Shown: one piece after another, positions 1-8,528 of the stretch | Position numbering within the stretch: the stretch's first letter is position 1 | Layout: each line of letters starts with the position of its first letter | From: Cupriavidus basilensis | GTDB lineage: Bacteria; Pseudomonadota; Gammaproteobacteria; Burkholderiales; Burkholderiaceae | Direction of reading: 5' to 3' | Length of the DNA: 64,000 nucleotides | Assembly: GCF_000876015.1 (NCBI RefSeq) | Contig: NZ_BBQM01000016.1 | Span: forward strand, 248,001-312,000 | Translations under genes and position numbers: made by a program | Notes under the pieces: generated by a model | The model's input: only the letters and a program-made list of their open reading frames with translations | Told to the model about the DNA's origin: nothing | The model's database searches: none

Positions 1-39
1 CGCGCGTCAGACCGCGCGAAAACGACCGCACTCCGCGTG

Positions 40-78
40 TTGGCTTCCCTCTCCCACGCAATGGGAGAGGGGAGCCAA
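40..78. terminator. Long hairpin downstream of the thiolase gene, REP-like
   Basis: A near-perfect inverted repeat: the left arm TTGGCT-t-CCCTCTCCCA pairs with TGGGAGAGGG-g-AGCCAA around a short loop. It lies 25 bases beyond the stop codon of the minus-strand thiolase gene, so it probably ends that operon's transcript. The core CCTCTCCC/GGGAGAGG recurs in two hairpins at 31270 and 31355, so this is a dispersed intergenic repeat family rather than a one-off terminator. No strong T-run follows it. Confidence 0.6.
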
Positions 79-103
79 CCGCCGGCAATGCCAAGGCGGT
101 TTC

Positions 104-1282
<1,179 letters not shown>

Positions 1283-1355
1283 TTGTTGCTCCTCGGATTC
1301 TTGGTATCTGCGCAGGCCGCGCCTGCGCGTTGTTCGGTTTGTCCAGCCGGTTTGT

Positions 1356-2000
1356 CTAGCGCGCGGGCGCGGCGGCGAGCACGTCGGCCGACTGCACGCG
1401 CTGCACGCCGGCGGCGGCAAGCTCCTGCCACGCGCGGGCCAGCGAGCCGTCCAGGTCGATGGCGCGGCAGGCGTCCTCGATCACGGCCGCCTCGAAGCCG
1501 GCGGCGCGCGCGTCGAGCGCGCTCCAGGCCACGCAGTAGTCGGTCGCCAGGCCCGCGCAGAACACGCGGCGCACGCCGTGCTCGCGCAGGTAGCCGGCCA
1601 GCCCGGTGCGCGTGGCGCGGTCCGCCTCCATGAAGGCGGAATAGCTGTCCACGTCGCGGTGGTGGCCCTTGCGGATCACCAGCCGGGCATGCGGCGCGCG
1701 CAGGCCCGCATGCAGCGCGGCGCCCGGCGTGTCCTGCACGCAGTGCACGGGCCACAGCACCTGCTCGCCGTACGGCAGCGCGATGGCCTGGAACGGCTGC
1801 GCGCCGGCGTGGCTGGCGGCGAACGACGCATGGCCGGCCGGATGCCAGTCCTGCGTCACCACCACGTGCGCGAACGCCTGCGCCAGCCGGTTGATGACCG
1901 GCACGACCTCGTCGCCGCGCGGCACGGCCAGCGCCCCGCCCGGCATGAAATCGTTCTGCACGTCGATCACCAGCAGGCAATCCTGCGCCCCGTAGCTCAT
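1356..2000 (-). CDS. pncA: Nicotinamidase (isochorismatase-fold hydrolase)
   Basis: A 214-residue cysteine hydrolase of the isochorismatase fold. The catalytic triad of PncA is visible as Asp13 (DVQNDF), Lys111 (IRKGHH) and Cys156 (ATDYCVAWS). The metal-site motif is DWHPAGH with Asp51, His53 and His57. PncA enzymes deamidate nicotinamide to nicotinate for NAD salvage. The gene sits between the two beta-oxidation genes, with 54 bases to the upstream gene and 73 to the thiolase, so it is probably co-transcribed with them. That is an unusual place for a salvage enzyme. Assignment to nicotinamidase rather than another isochorismatase-family amidase rests on the DWHP and ATDYCV motifs. Confidence 0.9.
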   Translation of the reverse strand: MSYGAQDCLLVIDVQNDFMPGGALAVPRGDEVVPVINRLAQAFAHVVVTQDWHPAGHASFAASHAGAQPFQAIALPYGEQVLWPVHCVQDTPGAALHAGLRAPHARLVIRKGHHRDVDSYSAFMEADRATRTGLAGYLREHGVRRVFCAGLATDYCVAWSALDARAAGFEAAVIEDACRAIDLDGSLARAWQELAAAGVQRVQSADVLAAAPAR

Positions 2001-2054
2001 GGTTGCTTCCGCCCCTGCGTTGCCCTTGCCATTGCCATTGCCCTCGCGTCCGGC

Positions 2055-4136
2055 TCAGTCGTTGAAGCCCTTGCCTTCGGCCGCCAGCTTCTCCAGCAGC
2101 GGCGCGGCCTTCCAGGCTTCGCCGTGGTAGCCCTTGGCGTAGCGCTTCATCGCCTGCGCCACGTTGTACAGGCCGACCTGGTCCGCGTACAGCATCGGGC
2201 CGCCGCGGAACAGCGGGAAGCCGTAGCCGGTCAGGTAGACCATGTCGATGTCCGAGGCCTTCGAAGCGATGCCCTCTTCCAGGATCTTGGCGCCTTCGTT
2301 GACCAGCGCGAACACCAGGCGCTCGACGATCTCCTCGTCGGAGATCTTGCGGCGCGCGATGCCGAGGTCCTTCGAATGCTGCACGATCATCTCGTTGACC
2401 TGCTGGTTCGGATACGGCTTGCGGTCGCCCGCCTTGTAGTCGTACCAGCCCGCGCCGGTCTTCTGGCCGAAGCGGCCCAGCTCGCACAGCAGGTCGGCGG
2501 TCTTGGAATACTGGATGTCCGGCTTGTCCACCGCGCGGCGCTTGCGGATGGCCCAGCCGATGTCGTTGCCGGCCAGGTCGCCCATGCGGAACGGGCCCAT
2601 CGCGAAGCCGAACTTCTCGATGGCCTTGTCGACCTGCTCGGGCAGCGCGCCTTCGTCCAGCAGATAGCCGGCCTGGCGGCTGTACTGCTCGATCATGCGG
2701 TTGCCGATGAAGCCATCGCACACGCCCGACACCACCGCGGTCTTCTTGATCTTCTTGGCGACCTGCATCACCGTGGCCAGCACGTCCTTGCCGGTCTTCT
2801 CGCCGCGCACCACTTCGAGCAGCTTCATCACGTTGGCCGGGCTGAAGAAGTGCATGCCGACCACGTCCTGCGGGCGTTTGGTGAACGAGGCGATCTTGTT
2901 GACGTCGAGCGTGGAGGTGTTGGACGCCAGGATCGCGCCCGGCCTGACGACTTCGTCCAGCTTCTTGAAGACGATTTCCTTGACGCCCATCTCCTCGAAC
3001 ACGGCTTCGATCACCAGGTCCGCGTCCTTGATGTCGTCATAGGACAGCGTGGTGGCCAGCAGGCCCATGCGCTGCTCGACCTTCTCCTGCGTGAGCTTGC
3101 CCTTCTTGGCGCTGTTCTCGTAGTTCTTGCGGATCGTGGCCACGCCGCGGTCCAGCGCTTCCTGCTTGGTCTCCAGCATCGTGACCGGAATGCCCGCGTT
3201 GAGGAAGTTCATGGTGATGCCGCCGCCCATCGTGCCGGCGCCGATCACGGCGACCTTCTCGATCTTGCGCACCGGGGTGTCGCCGGGCACGTCGGGGATC
3301 TTGCTGGCGGCGCGCTCGCCGAAGAAGGCATGGCGCAGCGCGCGCGATTCCGGCGTCGTCACCAGCGCCATGAAGCCTTCGCGCTCGGCCTTCAGGCCGG
3401 CCTCGAACGGCTTGAGCGATGCCGCCACGGCATCCACGCACTTGAGCGGCGCCGGGAAGTTCTTGGCCACGGCGGCCACCGTGTTGCGGGCGACGGCGAG
3501 GAAGCCCTCGGCGTTCTCGTGCTTGACCTTCAGGTCGCGCACCTTGGGGTACGGGCCGGGCGCGGCCGCCACGTTCCGGGCGAAGGCCACGGCGGCGGGC
3601 AGCACGTCGCCGTCGACGATCTCGTCGAACAGCCTGGTGCCGGCGAACTTCTCGCTCGGGACGGGGTTGCCCGACACGATCATGTTCAGCGCGGCCTCCA
3701 GGCCGATCAGGCGCGGCAGGCGCTGCGTGCCGCCGGCGCCGGGCAGCAGGCCCAGCTTGACTTCCGGCAGCGCGATCTGCGCGCCCTTCGCCGCCACGCG
3801 GTAGTTGCAGCCCAGCGCCAGCTCCAGGCCGCCGCCCATCGCCACCGAATGGATGGCGGCGACGACCGGCTTGGACGAGGCCTCGATCGCGCGGATCACC
3901 GAGTGCAGCGTGGGTTCCTGGGTAGCCTTGGGGGTGTTGAATTCACGGATGTCGGCGCCGCCCGAGAAAGCCTTGCCGGCGCCGGTGATGACGACGGCCT
4001 TGACGCCCGCATCGTCCAGCGCACGGGTCAAGCCTTCGACGATGCCGAGCCGGGTGCTGTAGCCCAGGCCATTCACGGGGGGATTGTCGAGCGTGATGAC
4101 GGCGACGCCGTCCTGAACCTGATACTGCGCTGTCAT
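2055..4136 (-). CDS. Bifunctional enoyl-CoA hydratase/3-hydroxyacyl-CoA dehydrogenase (FadB/FadJ type)
   Basis: This 693-residue protein has an N-terminal crotonase domain (about residues 1-190), with the oxyanion-hole segment AFSGGADIREF and the hydratase stretch LPEVKLGLLPGAGGTQRLPR. An NAD-binding 3-hydroxyacyl-CoA dehydrogenase domain follows, marked by VAVIGAGTMGGGI, the catalytic histidine in MHFFSPANVMKLLEV, and the C-terminal dehydrogenase domain. It should carry out the second and third steps of beta-oxidation. The start at 4136 is preceded by AAAGGAAC. It is the first gene of the operon with pncA and the thiolase. A GCACG-N2-CGTTC inverted repeat lies about 180 bases upstream. Confidence 0.92.
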   Translation of the reverse strand: MTAQYQVQDGVAVITLDNPPVNGLGYSTRLGIVEGLTRALDDAGVKAVVITGAGKAFSGGADIREFNTPKATQEPTLHSVIRAIEASSKPVVAAIHSVAMGGGLELALGCNYRVAAKGAQIALPEVKLGLLPGAGGTQRLPRLIGLEAALNMIVSGNPVPSEKFAGTRLFDEIVDGDVLPAAVAFARNVAAAPGPYPKVRDLKVKHENAEGFLAVARNTVAAVAKNFPAPLKCVDAVAASLKPFEAGLKAEREGFMALVTTPESRALRHAFFGERAASKIPDVPGDTPVRKIEKVAVIGAGTMGGGITMNFLNAGIPVTMLETKQEALDRGVATIRKNYENSAKKGKLTQEKVEQRMGLLATTLSYDDIKDADLVIEAVFEEMGVKEIVFKKLDEVVRPGAILASNTSTLDVNKIASFTKRPQDVVGMHFFSPANVMKLLEVVRGEKTGKDVLATVMQVAKKIKKTAVVSGVCDGFIGNRMIEQYSRQAGYLLDEGALPEQVDKAIEKFGFAMGPFRMGDLAGNDIGWAIRKRRAVDKPDIQYSKTADLLCELGRFGQKTGAGWYDYKAGDRKPYPNQQVNEMIVQHSKDLGIARRKISDEEIVERLVFALVNEGAKILEEGIASKASDIDMVYLTGYGFPLFRGGPMLYADQVGLYNVAQAMKRYAKGYHGEAWKAAPLLEKLAAEGKGFND

Positions 4137-4708
4137 GCTGGTTCCTTTGTACTGGAAGTTGTCTCGGGATTCGAATTCTCGAATTATGTTTTTCTGCGTC
4201 GCGCCCGCACCGCCCGGACCCGCGCGGCGGCCCCATTGTCCGCCCCGGCGCCGGCCCCGGCTACCGGGAAAACCGCCCCCCGCCGGCACAAGCGGGTCAA
4301 GCATACACAGAAAAGCACGGTCGTTCAATTTTAATTTGGCGGCCTCGCCGGGCCGCCATGCGCCGCCTTCATGACGGCTCTCACCGCCATGCATGCCCTG
4401 CCCGCGAAGCCGCCCGCGGACGGGGTTGCGCGGCATGCGCCATGCTCCGCGCTGCACTTTCCGGCGGCGCCGACGAAGCCTTTCGGGCACGGCGGGCGCG
4501 TTTGCCCGTTCCCCTCGGATTTACCCTTAGCAGGTGCGGGAACATGCCGTCCGGCCACCCCGGCAAGACCCGCGCGCAGAGACCGCCGGCGGTGCAAGGA
4601 GACCCGAGGAGACGCAAGGCCGCGCCAGGCGACAGAACTGTGACTGTCATGCGCCCGTCACGCGAGCCATGCATCGTAGCGGTCTTTCGACCAGATCACG
4701 CCGCCCGT
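4137..4708. other. Divergent intergenic region between the beta-oxidation operon and the phytase-like gene
   Basis: No convincing gene is seen in these 572 bases. The part next to 4136 holds the leader of the beta-oxidation operon and a short AT-richer stretch (4170-4200). The inverted repeat at 4315-4326 is the clearest regulatory candidate. The open frame that runs in from 4358 toward the phytase-like gene has no recognisable family sequence before the signal peptide. Confidence 0.5.
4315..4326. promoter_or_regulatory. Candidate fatty-acid regulon operator (GAACG-N2-CGTTC type)
   Basis: The sequence GCACG-GT-CGTTC is an inverted repeat with one mismatch to GAACG-N2-CGTTC. The same architecture with a different single mismatch (GAACA-AC-CGTTC) lies at 14018, upstream of the acyl-CoA synthetase. 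TetR-family regulators of fatty acid degradation in proteobacteria bind repeats of this general kind; which regulator binds here is inference. Confidence 0.4.
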
Positions 4709-6082
4709 ATGCGCATGCTTCCGTCCGCGAACGTCACCGCAGTCATCGCCATCACCGCCGCCGCCTGGGCGCTGCCCGCGGCAGCGCAGACCAGCGCGGC
4801 GCCCGCCTATCCGGCCACGCTCGCCGGCCACGCCATCCTGCCCGCGCAGAGCTACATCGCCGCGCCCAAGGACGCGCCGCAGGACCTGCAGGCCAGCGGC
4901 AAGTTCACCACCGGCGAGCGCGTGGAAAAGCTCGGCAGCGTGGAAGGCAAGTCGAACGGCCGCCCCACCGGCGTGTCCGTGCCGTTCAGGGGCCAGCCGC
5001 TGCAAGGCCACTCCGGCATCAAGCACATGGCCGACGGCAGCTTCTGGGTGCTGACCGACAACGGCGCCGGCAGCAAGGCCAACTCGCCCGACTTCATGCT
5101 CTACCTGAACCACTACAAGGTGGATTTCAAGGGCGGCAAGCTGCAGCGTCTGGGCACCGTCTTCCTGCACGACCCCGACAAGAAAGTGCCGTTCCGCATC
5201 GTCCACGAAGGCACGAAGCAGCGCTACCTGACCGGCTCCGACTTCGACACCGAGAGCTTCCAGTTCGCCGGCGGCGCGCTGTGGATCGGCGACGAATTCG
5301 GTCCCTTCCTGATCAAGGCCGACCTGCAAGGCAAGGTGCTCGCCGTGTTCGAGACCCTGGTCGACGGCAAGCCGGCGCGCTCGCCCGACCACCCCGCCGT
5401 GACCACGCCCGGCGTGCCCGGCGGCGCGGTCGACTTCCAGGTCAAGCGCTCCAAGGGCTTCGAAGGCATGGCCTCGTCGCCGGACGGCAGCAAGCTCTAC
5501 GCCCTGCTCGAAGGCCCGGTGTGGAACGCCCAGGCCAAGGACTACGAGCGCGTCGACGGCAAGGAAGCGCTGCGCGTGCTCGAGTTCGACACGCAAGCCG
5601 GCAAATGGACCGGCCGCTCGTGGAAATACCCGCTCGAAGCCAACGGCAACGCCATCGGCGACTTCAACATGATCGACGCCACCACCGGCCTCATCATCGA
5701 GCGCGACAACGGCGAAGGCACCGCGGACAAGGCCTGCCCCGAAGGCCAGAAGCGCGACGACTGCTTCTCCGACATCGCCAGGTTCAAGCGCATCTACAAG
5801 GTCGAGTTGACCGACGCCAACGCCGGCGGCCCGCTGCGCAAGATCGGCTACATCGACCTGCTCAACATCGCCGACCCCGACAAGCTCGCGCGCAAGCCGC
5901 TCAACGACGGCGTGCTCAAGTTCCCGTTCTTCACCATCGAGAACGTCGACGTGGTGGACCCCACCCACATCGTGGTCGGCAACGACAACAACCTGCCCTT
6001 CTCCAGCAGCCGCGAGCCCAACAAGGCGGACGACAATGAAATGGTGCTGCTGGAAGTGAGCGAGTTCCTGAAGGCGAAATAA
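4709..6082 (+). CDS. Secreted phytase-like esterase domain protein
   Basis: A protein of about 457 residues from this start, with a Sec signal peptide (MRMLPSANV, hydrophobic AVIAITAAAWAL, cleavage near PAAAQ) and then one long beta-propeller-like domain. The segments GHSGIKHMADGSFWVLTDNGAG, split by DFMLYLNHY, and FEGMASSPDGSKLYALLEGP are characteristic of the esterase-like phytase family (Pfam Phytase-like). DFNMIDATTGLIIERDNGEG fits the same fold. Substrate is unknown: family members are exported proteins linked to phosphoester or sugar-ester hydrolysis. An upstream ATG at 4649 is possible, but starting at 4709 places the signal peptide at the N-terminus. It is monocistronic and divergent from the beta-oxidation operon. 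Confidence 0.8.
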   Translation: MRMLPSANVTAVIAITAAAWALPAAAQTSAAPAYPATLAGHAILPAQSYIAAPKDAPQDLQASGKFTTGERVEKLGSVEGKSNGRPTGVSVPFRGQPLQGHSGIKHMADGSFWVLTDNGAGSKANSPDFMLYLNHYKVDFKGGKLQRLGTVFLHDPDKKVPFRIVHEGTKQRYLTGSDFDTESFQFAGGALWIGDEFGPFLIKADLQGKVLAVFETLVDGKPARSPDHPAVTTPGVPGGAVDFQVKRSKGFEGMASSPDGSKLYALLEGPVWNAQAKDYERVDGKEALRVLEFDTQAGKWTGRSWKYPLEANGNAIGDFNMIDATTGLIIERDNGEGTADKACPEGQKRDDCFSDIARFKRIYKVELTDANAGGPLRKIGYIDLLNIADPDKLARKPLNDGVLKFPFFTIENVDVVDPTHIVVGNDNNLPFSSSREPNKADDNEMVLLEVSEFLKAK

Positions 6083-6105
6083 GGCGGGCTTGCCAGAAAT
6101 GACGA

Positions 6106-6134
6106 GGCGCTTCTCTGTGTTGAAGAGAAGCGCC
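6106..6134. terminator. Bidirectional hairpin between convergent genes
   Basis: GGCGCTTCTCT and AGAGAAGCGCC form a perfect 11-bp stem around a 7-base loop. It sits between the stop codons of the phytase-like gene (plus) and the Tai4-like gene (minus). No T-run follows on either strand, so it may act as a transcript 3'-end stabiliser rather than a full intrinsic terminator. Confidence 0.6.
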
Positions 6135-6165
6135 CAAGGGTCTTTGCCGATTAATCGTCAACTGG

Positions 6166-6618
6166 TCACGGTCTTGGCGGCGCAGTGCTGCCCGGCCTGT
6201 CGACGCGCCCGGGATCGATCACCAGTCGCCTGGCTTGGGCATCCAGTTCCGGGCCGTGGTACATGTCCAGGCATTTCAGAAAATCGAACCGGATGCCCTT
6301 GATTTCCGCCTCGGCCAGCGGATTCGTGTAGTCGCGCGACAGGTAGCCATCCACCAGAGACCGGACCGCATCGGGACTCTGCTCCATATCGTAGACAGTC
6401 CAGTCCCGCAAGGCGCTCGCGCTGCTTCCCGCATCGACCGGCGCGCCCTTGTCGTCCTTGTAGGCATGCGCCACGCATGCCGCGAGAACCATGTCCTTGT
6501 AGTTTTGCGCATGCGTGCGCGTTGCTGCCTGCGGGGAGACGGGCGGCTCGCCCTTTGCCGGGCATGCGGATGACAGCAGCGCAAGCATCGGCAGCAGCAT
6601 GCGAAGCCGCGCCCTCAT
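6166..6618 (-). CDS. T6SS amidase immunity protein, Tai4 family (orphan)
   Basis: A 150-residue exported protein. The N-terminus MRARLRMLLPMLALLSSAC is a signal sequence, with a weak lipobox-like end at SSAC. The mature part carries the Tai4-like run QNYKDMVLAACVAHAYKDD, then DAGSSASALRDWTVYDME, SLVDGYLSRDY and the conserved FDFLKCLDMYHGPELDAQ. Tai4 proteins sit in the periplasm and neutralise Tae4 amidases, which cut the D-Glu-mDAP bond of peptidoglycan after type VI delivery. No T6SS component or recognisable Tae4 lies within the window. The start codon overlaps the stop of a 37-codon ORF (ATGA), indicating translational coupling. The surrounding DNA is more AT-rich than its neighbours, compatible with horizontal transfer. 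Confidence 0.8.
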   Translation of the reverse strand: MRARLRMLLPMLALLSSACPAKGEPPVSPQAATRTHAQNYKDMVLAACVAHAYKDDKGAPVDAGSSASALRDWTVYDMEQSPDAVRSLVDGYLSRDYTNPLAEAEIKGIRFDFLKCLDMYHGPELDAQARRLVIDPGRVDRPGSTAPPRP

Positions 6619-6728
6619 GACGGCAGCCCCCGGAAATACGGGCGGCCGGCACGGTATCTCGCCCCGCTCTCGTTGACGTCGATTTGCGTGAGGGCGTCCT
6701 GCACGAGAGGCATGGATAGCCGGGACAT
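6615..6728 (-). CDS. 37-residue ORF coupled to the Tai4-like gene
   Basis: An ATG at 6728 follows GAAAGGAGTGACGA, the best ribosome binding site in this region, and opens a 37-codon frame. The frame begins MSRLSMPLVQDALTQI and ends YFRGLPS. Its TGA overlaps the ATG of the Tai4-like gene. I recognise no domain. Because Tae4 effector genes normally precede Tai4, it could be the residue of a deleted effector in which start and stop survived, or a short leader peptide that drives translation of the immunity gene. The two alternative frames across this stretch lack a comparable ribosome binding site. Confidence 0.45.
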   Translation of the reverse strand: MSRLSMPLVQDALTQIDVNESGARYRAGRPYFRGLPS

Positions 6729-7041
6729 TCGTCACTCCTTTCTATTTCCGGAATGACGGACATTATTTTATTGATTCGCCCGCGTCAATTACCTGCTCAT
6801 TATTCCTGGATCACGCGCCAAATTCACATTCGAATTAGTATTTATCCGGTTTCGCGTCACAGATAAGCGAAACACATTCCCGCTCCAGAACGATATTCCC
6901 CCGGGCGCTGCTGACCTGGGCCAATTTCGCCCCTGACATCTCCCAAGCGCCCCAAAAAGCAAATCCCCCCAGCAAGCTGGGGGATCCCGGTATGACATGC
7001 GCGCCACGCACACAGGCCGCAAGCAAGACGCCCCAACCGCC
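6729..7041. other. AT-richer intergenic region
   Basis: No gene is supported here. From about 6755 to 6890 the DNA is markedly more AT-rich than the rest of the window. On the minus strand it contains TTGACG (6783-6788) followed by AATAAT and TAATGT at 15-17 base spacing, a plausible sigma-70 promoter for the Tai4 pair. The liv operon terminator occupies 6953-6984. A 63-codon minus-strand ORF at 6835-7026 has no ribosome binding site or recognisable sequence. Confidence 0.5.
6953..6984 (-). terminator. Intrinsic terminator of the liv operon
   Basis: Read on the minus strand, a GC-rich stem CCCCCAGC/GCTGGGGG with a two-base loop is followed by a T-rich tail (TTTGCTTTTT). It begins about 60 bases past the livF stop codon, at the end of the minus-strand transporter operon. 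Confidence 0.8.
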
Positions 7042-7755
7042 CTACACCTCCAGCCACTCCTTGCGCACCGTCGCATTCGCCTTCAGGTCCTGCGGCGTGC
7101 CTTCGAACACGATGTGGCCGTGCCCCATCACGTAGACGCGCTGCGAGATGTCCAGCGCGATGGCGAGTTTCTGCTCGATCAGCAGCACCGACACGCCGCG
7201 CTCCTTGAGCCGCTTCAGGTAGTCGCCGACCAGCGTGACGATCATCGGCGCCAGCCCTTCGGTGGGCTCGTCGATCAGCACGAGGTCGGGGTCGCCCATC
7301 AGCGTGCGGCACAGCGTGAGCATCTGCTGTTCGCCGCCGGAGAGCACGCCGGCGGCGGTGTGCTCGCGTTCCTTGAGGCGGGGGAACATGTCATACATGT
7401 CCTGCACGGTCCAGCGCGGCCTGGGCTGGCGCGGGTTGCGCTTTTCGCCCAGCAGCAGGTTCTGGCGCACCGTGAGCGTGGGGAAGATGTCGCGGTTCTC
7501 GGGCACGTAGCCCACGCCGAGGTGGGCGATCTCGAAGGTGCGGCGGCCGAGGATTTCCTCGTCGCGAAAGCGCACCGAGCCTTCGGCCCTGACCATGCCG
7601 AGAATGGCCTTGGCCATCGTGGAGCGCCCCACGCCGTTGCGGCCGAGCAGCGCGACGATCTCGCCTTCGTCGATGTGGGCGTCCACGCCGTGGAGGATGT
7701 GGCTCTTGCCGTAGTAGGCGTGCAGCCCTTGCACGTCCAGCATGCGCTTGCCCAT
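7042..7755 (-). CDS. livF: Liv-type ABC transporter ATPase (LivF)
   Basis: A 237-residue cytoplasmic ATPase of the LivF class, the shorter of the two Liv ATPases. The signature VLSGGEQQML, Walker B VLIDEPTEGL and the switch-region glutamine in IEQ are intact. The Walker A loop reads GRNGVGRST, with arginine where lysine is canonical; I believe this substitution recurs in LivF-like ATPases of Burkholderiales, and it is not obviously a defect. Its ATG overlaps the livG stop by one base (TGATG). It is the last gene of the acyl-CoA synthetase-livKHMGF operon. Substrate is probably a carboxylic acid or amino acid; the family alone does not settle it. Confidence 0.93.
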   Translation of the reverse strand: MGKRMLDVQGLHAYYGKSHILHGVDAHIDEGEIVALLGRNGVGRSTMAKAILGMVRAEGSVRFRDEEILGRRTFEIAHLGVGYVPENRDIFPTLTVRQNLLLGEKRNPRQPRPRWTVQDMYDMFPRLKEREHTAAGVLSGGEQQMLTLCRTLMGDPDLVLIDEPTEGLAPMIVTLVGDYLKRLKERGVSVLLIEQKLAIALDISQRVYVMGHGHIVFEGTPQDLKANATVRKEWLEV

Positions 7756-8528
7756 CAGTGCGCTCCTTCGGTGGCGGGTTCGTCAAGGGTGGTGCCGAGG
7801 TAGGCTTCCTTGACCTTGCGATTGGCGCGGATGGCTTCGGGCGTATCGGTGGCGATCACCTCGCCGTAGACCAGCACGGAGATGCGGTCGGCGAGGCCGA
7901 ACACCACGCTCATGTCGTGCTCGACCATCACCAGGGTCTTGCCCACGGTGACGCGGCGGATCAGTTCGACGGCGTGGTCGGACTCGGAACGGCTCATGCC
8001 CGCGGTGGGCTCGTCGAGCAGGATGACCTCGGCGCCGCCGGCGATGGTGATGCCGATCTCCAGCGCGCGCTGCTCGGCATAGGTGAGCAGGCTGGCCTGG
8101 TTGTTGCGGCGATGGTGCAGGCCGATCAGTTCCAGCACTTCCTCGGCGCGCTCGCGCGCGTCGCGCAGCTCGGACAGGCGGTGCCAGAACGAGTATTTGT
8201 AGCCGAGCGACCAGAGCACGGCGCAGCGCAGGTTCTCGAACACCGACAGGCGGTGGAAGATGTTGGTGATCTGGAAGCTGCGCGACAGCCCCATGCGGTT
8301 GATGACGAACGGCTGCAGCCCGCCGATGTCCTGCCCGTTGAGCCTGACCGTGCCCGAGCTGGGCGCGAAGCGGCCGGAGATCAGGTTGAAGGTGGTCGAC
8401 TTGCCGGCGCCGTTGGGACCGATCAGCGCGTGGCGCTCGCCCTTGGGGATGGTCAGGTTGACGCCCCGGATGATCTCGGTCTGGCCGAATTTCTTGCGCA
8501 CGTCGTTCAGTTCCAGTGCCGCGCTCAT
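7755..8528 (-). CDS. livG: Liv-type ABC transporter ATPase (LivG)
   Basis: This 257-residue ATPase is of the LivG class. Walker A is GPNGAGKST, the switch segment is GLSRSFQITNIF, the signature region reads LTYAEQRALEIGITIAG and Walker B is VILLDEPTAGM. The signature has YAEQ where many ABC ATPases have SGGQ, a common LivG variation. It pairs with LivF to energise the LivHM permease. The start at 8528 overlaps the livM stop (ATGA) and the stop overlaps the livF start, so translation is coupled on both sides. Confidence 0.93.
   Translation of the reverse strand: MSAALELNDVRKKFGQTEIIRGVNLTIPKGERHALIGPNGAGKSTTFNLISGRFAPSSGTVRLNGQDIGGLQPFVINRMGLSRSFQITNIFHRLSVFENLRCAVLWSLGYKYSFWHRLSELRDARERAEEVLELIGLHHRRNNQASLLTYAEQRALEIGITIAGGAEVILLDEPTAGMSRSESDHAVELIRRVTVGKTLVMVEHDMSVVFGLADRISVLVYGEVIATDTPEAIRANRKVKEAYLGTTLDEPATEGAH

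Noticed and set aside
4649..4708. Upstream start for the phytase-like protein
   Set aside because: It would place 20 polar and charged residues before a good signal peptide, and there is no better ribosome binding site.
6615..6728. Calling the 37-codon ORF a Tae4 amidase
   Set aside because: It lacks the Cys/His catalytic segments and is far too short. Only position suggests a link to Tae4.
6835..7026. 63-codon minus-strand ORF upstream of the Tai4 pair
   Set aside because: It crosses the liv terminator hairpin, has no ribosome binding site and no recognisable sequence.
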